Source: an uncultured Acidimicrobiaceae bacterium
GTDB taxonomy: Bacteria > Actinomycetota > Acidimicrobiia > Acidimicrobiales > Microtrichaceae
Assembly: GCA_937868025.1 (NCBI GenBank)
Contig: CALMLJ010000526.1
Coordinates: forward strand, 1-40,214
Reading direction: 5' to 3'
DNA length: 40,214 nt
Made by a program: the position numbers and the translations under genes. Within the stretch, counting starts at the first letter, position 1. The number at the start of each line of letters is the position of its first letter. Below, in pieces: positions 7,680-16,112 of the stretch. Below the pieces are notes generated by a model. That model was not told the origin of the DNA, did no database searches, and saw only the letters and a list, made by a program, of their open reading frames with translations.

Positions 7680-9029
7680 GTGCACCACTTCGACGAGACC
7701 ACCGAGCGCATCCTCCAGCGGGCCACGGCCTATGTCCGTGAGCGACTGAGCTTCGAGCCGGTTCCGCTCGACCATCGCGGCGACGCCGCCACGCTCGACC
7801 GCGAGGCCCCGTCGCTCATCGGAGAGTCGGGCAACGACCCCGACCTCGTGTTCGACCAGTACGAGCACATCCTGTCGCCCGCGGTGATCTCGGTCGACAG
7901 CCCGCGGTTCCTGTCGTTCATCCCCGCGGCGCCGACCAAGGCCTCGATGCTGTTCGACATGGTGGTGTCGGCGTCGTCGCTCAACGGCACCTCCTGGCTC
8001 GAGTCGGCCGGCGCGATCCACGCCGAGAACCAGGTGCTCCGCGCCGTCGCCGATCTCGCGGGCCTGCCTGCGGGCGCGGGCGGGTGTTTCCTGTCGGGCG
8101 GCAGCGCCGGCAACCTGTCGGCGCTGACGGTGGCGCGTGACGTTGCCCGGCACCGTCGGGGTGACCGGGCGCGCATGAGGATCCTCGCCAGCGAGCAGAC
8201 GCACTCGTCGGTCACCAACACGGCCCGCATTCTCGACTGCGACGTGGTGACGGTGCCAGCGGTGGACGGACGGATGATCGGTGAGCAGGTGGCGGCGGTG
8301 GTCGCGGCCGATCCCGACCCGTCCACGTTCTGTGCCGTGGTGGCCACGGCGGGAACGACCAATGCCGGCATCATCGACGATCTGGCCGGCATCGCCGCCG
8401 TCGCCGGCGATCACCACATCTGGTTCCACGTCGACGCTGCGTACGGCGGGGCGGGGCTCCTGTCGTCCACGATCCGTCATCGCTACGACGGCATCGAGCG
8501 AGCCGACTCGATGATCGTCGACCCGCACAAGTGGCTGTTCGCCCCGCTCGATTGCGCCATCCTCCTCTACCGGCGGCCGGCCCTCGCCAAAGGGGTGCAC
8601 ACGCAGAACGCGTCCTACCTCGACTCGATCCACGCCGACGAGGGCGAGTGGAACCCGACGGACTACGCCTACCACCTCACCCGCCGGGCCCGGGGCCTGG
8701 CCATGTGGTTCAGTCTCGCGACCCACGGGCTCGGCGCGTACCGGCGCGCGGTCGATCGCGCCCTCGAGGTGACCGACTATGCGGCCCGTCGAATCGAGGC
8801 GATCGACGAACTCGAACTGGTGCGCCCGCCTGACCTGTCGATCGTCATGTTCCGTCGTCGAGGTTGGACCGACGAGCAGTACGACGCGTGGTCCGAGCAG
8901 CTGTTGGCAGACGGCGTCGGATTCGTGTTGCCGTCGCGGTGGGAGGGGGAGACGATCCTGCGGTTCGCGATCCTGCACCCCGACACAACCGAGGCGATCA
9001 TCGACGAGATCCTCGTCACACTCGCCTGA
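7680..9029 (+). CDS. Group II PLP-dependent amino acid decarboxylase
   Basis: Predicted cytoplasmic pyridoxal-phosphate enzyme of 449 residues from the family of aromatic-amino-acid, glutamate and cysteine-sulfinate decarboxylases. The cofactor lysine is in VDPHKWLF (Lys284), preceded by HVDAAYGGAG, where His stacks on and Asp contacts the PLP ring. GGSAGNLSAL is the phosphate-binding region. Length and motif order are standard. The start is a GTG 15 nt after the previous stop with no clear ribosome site; a later start is possible. The substrate cannot be told from motifs; the aromatic/aspartate-like branch seems more likely than GadB because the GadB-type C-terminal tail is absent. Confidence 0.85.
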   Translation: MHHFDETTERILQRATAYVRERLSFEPVPLDHRGDAATLDREAPSLIGESGNDPDLVFDQYEHILSPAVISVDSPRFLSFIPAAPTKASMLFDMVVSASSLNGTSWLESAGAIHAENQVLRAVADLAGLPAGAGGCFLSGGSAGNLSALTVARDVARHRRGDRARMRILASEQTHSSVTNTARILDCDVVTVPAVDGRMIGEQVAAVVAADPDPSTFCAVVATAGTTNAGIIDDLAGIAAVAGDHHIWFHVDAAYGGAGLLSSTIRHRYDGIERADSMIVDPHKWLFAPLDCAILLYRRPALAKGVHTQNASYLDSIHADEGEWNPTDYAYHLTRRARGLAMWFSLATHGLGAYRRAVDRALEVTDYAARRIEAIDELELVRPPDLSIVMFRRRGWTDEQYDAWSEQLLADGVGFVLPSRWEGETILRFAILHPDTTEAIIDEILVTLA

Positions 9030-9098
9030 CATTTCGGCGTAGCTCGTACACCATCGACCCCTCGAAGTGGGGGATGCGGTTGCTTTTGTTGCAGTTCC

Positions 9099-10295
9099 AT
9101 GACAAGGATCGTGCCCGTTCGCACGAATCGACCGGTTCACGCGGCTCCTCTGCTGTCCATGCACCCACGTCGACCCACCCGCTCCCGCACCCGTCCCGGG
9201 CGGCCCCACCGTCGGTCCCGCGGCTCGCAGCGCTTCCGCCCGACGTCGCGCGTGATCGTGATCTCGGTGTTGGCCACGTCGCTCGGCGCCCCGACGTTCG
9301 GGGTCGGAGCGTTGGCACTGTCGACGGCTTCGGCATCCGCGGCGACGACTCGCGATGTCGCGGTCGCGACCGAGGCGCTGGCCTCGGCGAAGGCGTCCCG
9401 AGTCGCGGCGGACCGCCGTCATGCCGAGCTCGCCGCGCAGCTCGACGAACTGACCGCCCGGCTCGACGCCGAGTTCGCCGGTGCGGCCGAACTGGCCGCT
9501 GATCTCGAGGCGGCCCGGTCGGAGATGCGGCGGAGCGCGATCACGGCGTTCATCAGCGGTGGTGACGGTGACCGGGCCTTCGAGTTCTTCACCCATGGCG
9601 ACCTCGCCGAACTGTCGGGTCGCCGGACGTTCTCCCAGAGCCGAACCCTCGACTGGGCCGACGCGATGACGGCCTACGAGGCACTCAAGCGCGACAACGA
9701 CCCGAAGCTCGTTGCACTGTCCGAACAGCGAGAGGCGCTGGCCAGCAAAGTCGCCGACGCCCTCGACGCCGTGTTCCAGGCCGGAGCGACCGAGGCGGAC
9801 GCCGAACGGCAGGTCGCCCAGGCGGCAGCAGACGAGGCGGAGGCCGCGGCGGCTGCCGCAGCGCAGGCCCGTGCCGATGCCGAGCGAACGGCGAAGGCTG
9901 CGAAGGAGTCCCGCAACGCCCCCGCCGCCACGGCGCCGCCCGCCCGGGCCGGTGCGGTGCCGGCCGCGACCCCGGCGGCCACGCCGGCAGTGGGCGGAGG
10001 CATCGTGATCCTCACCGAACCGTCGGCGCCGCTGCCCGACCTGCCCGACGGCGGCCCCTCGGCCGAGGCGTGGGCAGAGGTACGGCGTTGCGAGTCCGGC
10101 GGCAATTACCGCGCCGTCAGTCGCAGCGGTCGCTATCGCGGTGCGTATCAGTTCGACATGCAGACGTGGGCCGCGATGGGCGGCAAGGGCGACCCCGCCG
10201 GGGCGCTGCCACTCGAACAGGATGCCCGTGCCCGGCTGCTGTTCAACCAGCGTGGTGCCCGGGCCTGGCCGCAATGCGGCCGAGTGCTTCTCTAG
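9099..10295 (+). CDS. Rpf-type resuscitation-promoting muralytic enzyme with coiled-coil adaptor
   Basis: Predicted exported wall hydrolase of 398 residues. After a basic N-terminus, a signal helix lies at about 52-82; the ATG at about 9159 is an alternative start with a shorter N-terminus. A coiled-coil region (about 84-270) and an Ala/Pro linker lead to a C-terminal Rpf/transglycosylase-like domain (about 320-398). It has AWAEVRRCESGGNY with the catalytic Glu332 and the Cys331/Cys393 disulfide pair of Rpf proteins, and GAYQFDMQTW typical of the fold. The family cleaves glycan strands and promotes regrowth of dormant actinobacteria. Part of its coiled coil (AITAFI ... DLAELSGRRTF) matches the VanY-type protein at 1998-3266. 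Confidence 0.88.
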   Translation: MTRIVPVRTNRPVHAAPLLSMHPRRPTRSRTRPGRPHRRSRGSQRFRPTSRVIVISVLATSLGAPTFGVGALALSTASASAATTRDVAVATEALASAKASRVAADRRHAELAAQLDELTARLDAEFAGAAELAADLEAARSEMRRSAITAFISGGDGDRAFEFFTHGDLAELSGRRTFSQSRTLDWADAMTAYEALKRDNDPKLVALSEQREALASKVADALDAVFQAGATEADAERQVAQAAADEAEAAAAAAAQARADAERTAKAAKESRNAPAATAPPARAGAVPAATPAATPAVGGGIVILTEPSAPLPDLPDGGPSAEAWAEVRRCESGGNYRAVSRSGRYRGAYQFDMQTWAAMGGKGDPAGALPLEQDARARLLFNQRGARAWPQCGRVLL

Positions 10296-10360
10296 GCACG
10301 TAGTCTCGGGCCGTTCACCGGCGGTCTCAGCGATCGCCGTCGAGGATCCGGGGGGATTCG

Positions 10361-12532
10361 ATGGCGAGAGTGCTGGTTCGATCGACGCGCCGGGCGGCCG
10401 TGGCCCGGACGGTGTGCGCCGCCCTCCTGGTCGCCGCGGTGACCGTCGGGTGCTCCGACGACGACGCTCCCGAGGACGCCGCTGCCACGACCACCACGGT
10501 CACGGCTCCGCGGGCGACGCCGATCGATGCGGAGGACGCGGCACAACTCGCCACCGATGTCGGCGACGGTTCGTGCGACGAGATCGACACCACGCGGTGC
10601 CTGCTGCCCTTCCCGAGCAACCGGTTCACCGAAGCGAGCGATTCGACCGACACGAAGCTGCGGGTCCATCTGCCCGAGGGACAGCTGGCCAACGCCAGCG
10701 GGAGCACGCTCGACGTGACGGAGTGGAACCGCAACGACGGATTCAGCCCCGGTACCCCCATGTTGGTGAGCGCTCCCGACGTCGACCTGGCCGCCAGTGA
10801 GGCCCCGCCGATCGGGGACATCGGTCAGTCGATGGAGGAGTCGTCCCCCACGATCGTGATCGACCTCGATACCGGCGAACGGCTCGCCCACTGGGTCGAA
10901 CTCGATTCCAACGCGCCGGCGGGACAGCAGTTGCTGATCATCCGGCCCGCGGCAGCGCTGCCCGAGGGGCACCACATCGGGGTCGTGCTGGGCGCGCTGG
11001 TCGACTCGTCGGGGACACCGCTCGAAGCGTCCCTCGGGTTCCGCGTGTACCGCGATCGCCTGACCACCGAGCTCGCCGCCGTCGAGGATCGGCGGCCGGA
11101 CATGGAGGCGCTGTTCGAGGCGGCGGCCGGGCTCGGTGCGGATCGTTCGACCCTGTACGCCGCCTGGGACTTCACGGTTGCCTCGGAGCGAAACCTGTCG
11201 GAACGTCTGTTGACGATGCGGGACGACGCGTTCGAACGCCTCGGTACGGCCGCACCGAGGTTTACCGTGAACGAGGTGGTCACCGACGACCTCCCCGACG
11301 GCATCGGTCGCCGGGTCATCGGCACTTTCGACGTGCCGTCGTACCTCACGGGTGCGGCCGAGCCGGGTTCCCGCCTGACCGGCGCCGAGAGCGACAGCGT
11401 TCCGAGTTACGCCGGGTACGACTACGCCGCGAACTTCACGTGCCAGATCCCGACTGTCGCGCTCGACGGGGCGGGCGGCACCACGCGGCCGGTCGTGTAC
11501 GGACACGGACTCCTCGGAAGCGCCGGCGAGGCAGAGAACTCGCAGGTCGCGAAGATCGCATCGACCAACGACATGATGTACTGCGCCACCGACTGGATCG
11601 GCATGAGCGAGGGCGACGTCGGCAACGCGGTCGCCATCCTCAACGACCTGTCGAAGTTCCCCAGCCTTCCCGACCGCAGTCAGCAGGGCATCCTCAACTC
11701 CCTGTTCCTGGCGCGGGTGATGAAGGCCGACGGAGGGTTCTCGTCGCACGAGGCATTCCTCAACACGGGCCGAACGAGCATCATCGACCGCGCCGAGGTG
11801 TACTACGACGGCAACAGCCAGGGCGGCATCATGGGCGGCGCTGCCACGGCGGTCTCGACCGAGTGGACCAAGGCCGTGCTCGGTGTCCCGGGCATGGACT
11901 ACGCGTTGCTCCTCTCGCGCAGCGTCGACTTCAACACCTACTTCCAGGTGTTGCGCGGCGCCTACCCCGACCACATCGACCAGGCGATCATCTACCCGCT
12001 GCTCTCGATGCTCTGGGACCGCGGCGAGGCCAACGGGTACGCACAGCACATGACCGCCGACCCCTACGACGGCACGCCGAACCACCAGGTGCTCCTCCAC
12101 GTCGGCTTCGGTGATCATCAGGTCGCCACGGTCGCTGCCGAGATGGAGGCCCGTACGATCGGCGCGGTCGTTCGAGGTCCGGCGCTGGCCGACGGTCGCC
12201 ATCCCGACGCCAAGCCCTTCTACGGATTGAAGGTGCAGACCGAGTTCCCGACCGACGAGTCGGTACTCGTCTACTGGGACAGCGGGACGCTTCCTCCTCC
12301 AGCGGGCAACATCACTCCGGCCGCGTCACCGGAGTTCGCTGCCGCCTGTTCGACGCTCTCCGAGGACGACCGTGAGCGGGACACCGAGTGTGCCGATTCC
12401 CACGAGGACCCCCGTCGTGCGCCCGAGTCGATCCTCCAGAAGGACCTGTTCCTCCGGCCCGACGGTCGTGTCGAGGACACGTGCAACGCGCAACCGTGCA
12501 CCGCGGTGCACCGCAAGCTCCTCGACTACTGA
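10361..12532 (+). CDS. Alpha/beta-hydrolase-like lipoprotein (paralogue A)
   Basis: Predicted lipid-anchored extracytoplasmic protein of 723 residues. The signal peptide ends in a lipobox VTVGC (Cys31), followed by an Asp/Thr-rich linker. The mature part has CLLPFPSNRF (about 81-90), DGFSPGTPM, then PVVYGHGLLG, resembling the oxyanion region of alpha/beta hydrolases. A GNSQGG nucleophile elbow places the serine at 486, and late GDHQV could hold the histidine. The same order of motifs occurs in the lipoprotein at 14127-15986. An esterase or lipase acting outside the cell is likely but unproven. It converges on the mycoredoxin/crotonase pair with a 19-bp gap. Confidence 0.75.
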   Translation: MARVLVRSTRRAAVARTVCAALLVAAVTVGCSDDDAPEDAAATTTTVTAPRATPIDAEDAAQLATDVGDGSCDEIDTTRCLLPFPSNRFTEASDSTDTKLRVHLPEGQLANASGSTLDVTEWNRNDGFSPGTPMLVSAPDVDLAASEAPPIGDIGQSMEESSPTIVIDLDTGERLAHWVELDSNAPAGQQLLIIRPAAALPEGHHIGVVLGALVDSSGTPLEASLGFRVYRDRLTTELAAVEDRRPDMEALFEAAAGLGADRSTLYAAWDFTVASERNLSERLLTMRDDAFERLGTAAPRFTVNEVVTDDLPDGIGRRVIGTFDVPSYLTGAAEPGSRLTGAESDSVPSYAGYDYAANFTCQIPTVALDGAGGTTRPVVYGHGLLGSAGEAENSQVAKIASTNDMMYCATDWIGMSEGDVGNAVAILNDLSKFPSLPDRSQQGILNSLFLARVMKADGGFSSHEAFLNTGRTSIIDRAEVYYDGNSQGGIMGGAATAVSTEWTKAVLGVPGMDYALLLSRSVDFNTYFQVLRGAYPDHIDQAIIYPLLSMLWDRGEANGYAQHMTADPYDGTPNHQVLLHVGFGDHQVATVAAEMEARTIGAVVRGPALADGRHPDAKPFYGLKVQTEFPTDESVLVYWDSGTLPPPAGNITPAASPEFAAACSTLSEDDRERDTECADSHEDPRRAPESILQKDLFLRPDGRVEDTCNAQPCTAVHRKLLDY

Positions 12533-12551
12533 CGGTCGGGGCGGACCTCGC

Positions 12552-12833
12552 TCAGCGGAGCGCCTCGGGCAGGAGGTCGGGAGTGTGCTCGCGCATGGCG
12601 TCGACCACCTCTCGGGGCGACGGGTTGACCATGCCCACGGGGCCGATGACGAGCGTCGGCACCGTCTCGTTGCCGCGGGCGATCGATCGGACCGCGGCAG
12701 CAGCGGCGGGGTCGTCCCAGATGTTGTGGCGTTCGAGCGGGATGTCGGCCTTTACCAACGCCCGTTCGAGGCGGGCACAGAACCCGCAGCCGGGCCGCCA
12801 ATAGAAGGTGATGCCGGCCGGCTCATCGGTCAT
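12552..12833 (-). CDS. Mycoredoxin/glutaredoxin-like thiol protein
   Basis: Cytoplasmic thioredoxin-fold protein of 93 residues. The active site WRPGCGFC (Cys16, Cys19) and the cis-proline segment ETVPTL match the actinobacterial mycoredoxin/glutaredoxin-like group, which reduces mycothiol mixed disulfides. Its ATG overlaps the stop of the upstream crotonase gene (ATGA), so the two are one translational unit. Mycothiol dependence is inferred from the family and likely phylum. Confidence 0.88.
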   Translation of the reverse strand: MTDEPAGITFYWRPGCGFCARLERALVKADIPLERHNIWDDPAAAAAVRSIARGNETVPTLVIGPVGMVNPSPREVVDAMREHTPDLLPEALR

Positions 12834-13543
12834 GACGGCGTCGCGACGTCGAACAGTGCGAGATCCTCGGCGAGCGACTCGCGGAGGTCGGCGGCGAGCG
12901 CTCCCCGGATCGTCGTGCGCGTCACCCGGAACGGCTTGGGGTGCACGGTGTCGGCGAGCCGTTGTGCGACGGCGACGGCGCGATCGCGCACGTCGGCGAG
13001 TGGGACGACCTCGTCGAGGAAGCCGGCGTCGACGGCCTGCTCAGGTGAGCAGAGCTCGGCGTGCTGGATGCACCGGGTGAACCACTTCTTGGCCAGGCGG
13101 TCGCGGGTCAGCTCGACGGCGAACTTCGGAACGGGCATGCCGATCGCCACTTCGTTGAGGCCGAGCTTGTAGTCGCCGGCGGCACCGACCCGGTAGTCGG
13201 CGGTGGTGGTGAGGATGCCGCCCATGGCCAGGGCATGCCCGGTGACGCCGAGCACCAGCGGGATCGGGGCCTCGAGGATCTTGATGCCCAACTCGGCGCC
13301 GCCGCCGAGGAGGCGGCGGGCGTCGGCGATGTCGCCGGTCATGATCTTGAGGTTGAACCCGGCCGAGAACTTGCCCTCGCGTCCGATGAGCGCAATGGCC
13401 TTGGCGCTCGAGAACGCAGCGTCGAGCGCGGCGTTGAGGCCGTCGAGGACCTCGAAGGAGATGGCGTTGGCCTTGCCGTCGTCGAGCGTGATGACGGCCA
13501 CATCGCCGTCGACGGTCGTGGAGACCGGGGAGGTGTCAGACAT
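12830..13543 (-). CDS. Crotonase/enoyl-CoA hydratase family protein
   Basis: Crotonase-fold protein of 237 residues, probably acting on an acyl-CoA thioester. The N-terminal half has the SAGFNLKIM oxyanion-hole region. The second oxyanion region is HALAMGGILTTTADYRVG. In classical hydratases a catalytic Glu lies in GGGCELA; here that site is hydrophobic or Thr, while the second Glu is kept in LGLNEVAIG. Hydration by the two-glutamate mechanism is therefore doubtful; isomerase, hydrolase or another crotonase chemistry is possible. ATG 13543 is chosen because TAACGT lies 7 nt upstream and homology begins at MSDTSPVSTTVDGDVAVITL. It is overlapped by the mycoredoxin gene downstream. Confidence 0.85.
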   Translation of the reverse strand: MSDTSPVSTTVDGDVAVITLDDGKANAISFEVLDGLNAALDAAFSSAKAIALIGREGKFSAGFNLKIMTGDIADARRLLGGGAELGIKILEAPIPLVLGVTGHALAMGGILTTTADYRVGAAGDYKLGLNEVAIGMPVPKFAVELTRDRLAKKWFTRCIQHAELCSPEQAVDAGFLDEVVPLADVRDRAVAVAQRLADTVHPKPFRVTRTTIRGALAADLRESLAEDLALFDVATPS

Positions 13544-13550
13544 GATGACC

Positions 13551-13556
13551 ACGTTA
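13551..13556 (-). promoter_or_regulatory. -10-like TAACGT for leaderless crotonase transcript
   Basis: On the minus strand TAACGT ends 7 nt before the ATG at 13543, with no Shine-Dalgarno between. This fits a leaderless transcript. Confidence 0.45.
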
Positions 13557-13569
13557 CAAGTGCGACCTC

Positions 13570-13575
13570 TACCCT
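13570..13575 (+). promoter_or_regulatory. TACCCT, possible -10 for proline-rich gene
   Basis: TACCCT lies about 50 nt before the ATG at 13625, in the divergent gap with the crotonase gene. The nfuA-like gene has the same hexamer. No convincing -35 was found. Confidence 0.3.
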
Positions 13576-13624
13576 GGAGCCGCGACGGCCCGGGTGCGCT
13601 GCCCGGGAGGACGAAGGAGCCTCG

Positions 13625-14059
13625 ATGGGATTCATGGACAAGGCAAAGGAGCTCGCCGCCAAGGCCGAGCAAGCGGTGCAGGGGCTCGACGGCCCCAACC
13701 CCAATCGGGAGGCGGAGCCGCTGTTCCGCGATCTCGGAGCGAAGGTCTTCGAGCGCGAGCAGGGCCGTGCCGATGAGCGGACCGAGGGCGAGATCGCCCA
13801 GCTCGTCGAACGGCTCCGAGGACTCGAGCAACAGGCGGGCGGGCGCCTCGCCACCGGTGGCACGACCACCGGCCCGCCGCCCCCCGGGGCCGCTGCGGCA
13901 GCGGTTGCTCCACCGGCGCCGGGTGCCGCTTCGGTCCCGCCGCCGCCCCCGGCTCCCGCTGGCTCCGTCCCGCCCCCGCCGCCGCCCCCTGCTCCCGCGG
14001 TCGCTCCGCCGCCGCCTCCGGGCTCCGTGGCACCGCCGCCCCCGCCCGGCACCGTCTGA
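13625..14059 (+). CDS. Small protein with charged helical domain and Pro/Ala-rich tail
   Basis: I do not recognise the family. AAGGAG 5 nt before the ATG makes the start secure. The 144-residue protein has a helical, charged N-terminal part (1-80; MGFMDKAKELAAKAEQAVQG and a second helix around EGEIAQLVERLRGLEQQ), then a Gly/Thr linker and about 55 residues of Pro/Ala/Gly with several runs of five to seven prolines. No signal peptide or membrane helix is visible. Poly-Pro tails of this type often bind other proteins or extend to the membrane; their synthesis would need elongation factor P. It lies between two paralogous lipoprotein genes. Confidence 0.75.
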   Translation: MGFMDKAKELAAKAEQAVQGLDGPNPNREAEPLFRDLGAKVFEREQGRADERTEGEIAQLVERLRGLEQQAGGRLATGGTTTGPPPPGAAAAAVAPPAPGAASVPPPPPAPAGSVPPPPPPPAPAVAPPPPPGSVAPPPPPGTV

Positions 14060-14111
14060 ACGACGCCGGGAAGAACCACCCCCGCACTTCCCTCCGTCGC
14101 CGGCCGAGGTG

Positions 14112-14117
14112 TACGCT
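14112..14117 (+). promoter_or_regulatory. -10-like TACGCT for leaderless lipoprotein gene
   Basis: TACGCT ends 9 nt before the ATG at 14127 and there is no ribosome-binding purine run, matching the leaderless pattern of other genes here. Confidence 0.45.
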
Positions 14118-14126
14118 CAGCGGCCT

Positions 14127-15986
14127 ATGGGGGACATCCGAACGACATCGTTTCGACGGCCGCGGCTCGGCGCAGCGGCCGTCGGCGCGCTCCTCACCGT
14201 CTCGTTGGTCGGCTGTGTCGGCCCTGATCCTCTGTTCGGAGGAGTCGCAGCGCCCCCTCGTTCGGAGCCGTCGACGTGCGGCGCCCCGTCCTTCTCGTGC
14301 GCCCTGCCGTTTCCGTCGGATCGTTGGCAGATCCCCGACGCTTCGACAGCGACCGGGATCCGGCTCGAGGTGCCGCCCAACTCGATCTCGCGAGACGTGC
14401 TCGACCAACTGGGTCCGCGTGACGAGACCCAGGAGGCATTGATCGGCGCCGACGGGTTCTCGCCGCTCACCCCGATCGTCTTCCAACTGCCCGACGCGCT
14501 CGGCGTCGGCAGCGTGCCTGCGGATGGCGGCGAGCTCGTCCGTGTCGTCGATGCCACCACGGGGGAGCGGGTCCCGGTCCGCGCCGAGGTGTCGAGCTAC
14601 CTCGCCGACGAGCGGGGGTCGCACAATCTCGTGCTCGTGTGGCCGGCGGTGAAGTTCGCGTACGGGCACCAGATCTTCGCTGCCCTGCGACGCGGCGTGA
14701 CCGCCCTCGACGGCACTCCGGCGCACGCGTCGCCGTCGCTGGAGCAGGCGTCGCCGGCCACCCGTGCCGTCGCTGCGCGCGTCGAGCCCTCGATCCCGTG
14801 GGACGACTACCTCACCGCGACGTCGTTCGTCGTCCGCACCGAGCAGTCGATCGTCGCCGATGTGGACCGTCTCGCCGGTCTCGTCCGCGCCGACGATCAT
14901 CCGATCCGCAACGTCGAGGTGCGCCCGTCGCTCATCGGCGGGGCCGCCGCCCTCTCGGGGCAGGTTCGCATCACCGACTTCCGCGACGCCGCGGGAGTCA
15001 TCTCCCGCGACGGCACCGCCGTCGGCCACGAGTTGTGGGTCGACTTCATGGCAGTGCTTCCGGAACGCTCGGCCGCCACCGGGGGCGCTCCGGTGATCAT
15101 GTACGGGCACGGCATCACGGTGATGAAGGAGTCGATGCTCGTCGTGGCCGGCCAGAACGCGGCGAAGGGCTACGCCACGATCGGGATCGACGTTCCCAAC
15201 CACGGGTCCCGTATCAACGAAGGGGGTCACATCATCGACCTCGCTTACCCGTCCCTGCTCGGACGGGTCGAGTCGCTGCTGCTCCAGGGCGAGCTCGACC
15301 AGCTGTCGCTGCTCCTCGCCATCAAGGCGCACCTGGGCTCGCTCGACGTCCTGCCCCGCAACTGGCTCGCCGGCACCGGCGGCGACGGTGTGGCCGATCT
15401 CGACGTCGGCCACGTTCTCTACGAAGGCACCTCGCTCGGCGGCGTGCTGGGCGCGACGTTCCTCGCGCTCGCCCCCGAAGTCGAGGGAGCGTTCCTGCAG
15501 GTCCCCGGATCGGGAATCATCGACACGCTGTTCCACTCGCTGGTGTGGGAGATGTTCCGGGGAATCGTGCCGACCGGAGCGCCCTACGGCGAGACCCACG
15601 TGTTGACCTTCTTTGCCCAGAACCTGCTCGACCGGGCCGACAACACCTACTACCTCGATCGCATCCGGCAGCGGGGCACCCCGATCTTCCTGTCGTACGC
15701 CGTCGATGACGGCATCGTTCCCAACACCAGCACCGAACGAATGATCTCGCTCCTGGACCTGCCGCTCGTCGGTCGCCAGGCGGGTCCGATCCCGTCGTGG
15801 CTCGCGTCGTCACGGTCCCCGACGATGCCGACCGACGGGCGAGGGTACGGCCAGGTGCCGACGGGGGAGCTGTACGGCAACATCCTCAAGCCCTTCCTCA
15901 CGCACCTCGAGTTCATGAACCCGATCTCGGTGTCCGCGCTCGACGCGTGGCTCGACGGGCGCACTGCGGCGCTCCTCCGGGGTTAG
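14127..15986 (+). CDS. Alpha/beta-hydrolase-like lipoprotein (paralogue B)
   Basis: Predicted lipid-anchored extracytoplasmic protein of 619 residues. The signal peptide ends in LVGC (Cys30). The mature part shares a motif series with the lipoprotein at 10361-12532: CALPFPSDRW, DGFSPLTP, VIMYGHG and a nucleophile elbow GTSLGG (Ser436). A late VDDGIVP could supply the acid of a catalytic triad. It is about 100 residues shorter than paralogue A. An extracellular esterase or lipase role is inference. The start has a TACGCT box 9 nt upstream instead of a Shine-Dalgarno site. The 126 bp after its stop hold the nfuA promoter and little else. Confidence 0.75.
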   Translation: MGDIRTTSFRRPRLGAAAVGALLTVSLVGCVGPDPLFGGVAAPPRSEPSTCGAPSFSCALPFPSDRWQIPDASTATGIRLEVPPNSISRDVLDQLGPRDETQEALIGADGFSPLTPIVFQLPDALGVGSVPADGGELVRVVDATTGERVPVRAEVSSYLADERGSHNLVLVWPAVKFAYGHQIFAALRRGVTALDGTPAHASPSLEQASPATRAVAARVEPSIPWDDYLTATSFVVRTEQSIVADVDRLAGLVRADDHPIRNVEVRPSLIGGAAALSGQVRITDFRDAAGVISRDGTAVGHELWVDFMAVLPERSAATGGAPVIMYGHGITVMKESMLVVAGQNAAKGYATIGIDVPNHGSRINEGGHIIDLAYPSLLGRVESLLLQGELDQLSLLLAIKAHLGSLDVLPRNWLAGTGGDGVADLDVGHVLYEGTSLGGVLGATFLALAPEVEGAFLQVPGSGIIDTLFHSLVWEMFRGIVPTGAPYGETHVLTFFAQNLLDRADNTYYLDRIRQRGTPIFLSYAVDDGIVPNTSTERMISLLDLPLVGRQAGPIPSWLASSRSPTMPTDGRGYGQVPTGELYGNILKPFLTHLEFMNPISVSALDAWLDGRTAALLRG

Positions 15987-16060
15987 CTCGGGCTCGTCCG
16001 GCATCGGTCGGCGGGGAACATCGAGGAGCTCGCGCCTGTTTCCTCACGTCGGGAGGCGCT

Positions 16061-16069
16061 TGCTACCCT
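16061..16069 (+). promoter_or_regulatory. Extended -10 TGCTACCCT before nfuA-like gene
   Basis: TGCTACCCT fits TGN-TANNNT and lies about 44 nt before the GTG start, leaving room for a leader with the GAGGAG ribosome site at 16102-16107. No clear -35 was seen. Confidence 0.4.
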
Positions 16070-16112
16070 GAATCCCGGCCCTTCTCCGTGGCCACTCAGT
16101 CGAGGAGTACCT

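Noticed and set aside
9055..9090. Hairpin CCCC-N7-GGGG followed by a T-rich stretch
   Set aside because: A 4-bp core stem is too weak to call a terminator.
9030..9098. Possible c-di-AMP riboswitch before the Rpf-type gene
   Set aside because: Such riboswitches precede some rpf genes, but the gap is only 69 nt, too short, and I could not see the conserved core motifs.
7254..10274. Very long open frame on the minus strand opposite the decarboxylase and Rpf genes
   Set aside because: It is Arg/Gly/His-rich low-complexity sequence mirroring the real plus-strand genes, a common artefact of G+C-rich codon use. The plus-strand products have clear catalytic motifs.
10292..15599. Long minus-strand open frames opposite both lipoprotein genes
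   Set aside because: Their composition is that of shadow frames with no recognisable domain, while the plus strand encodes signal peptides and hydrolase motifs.
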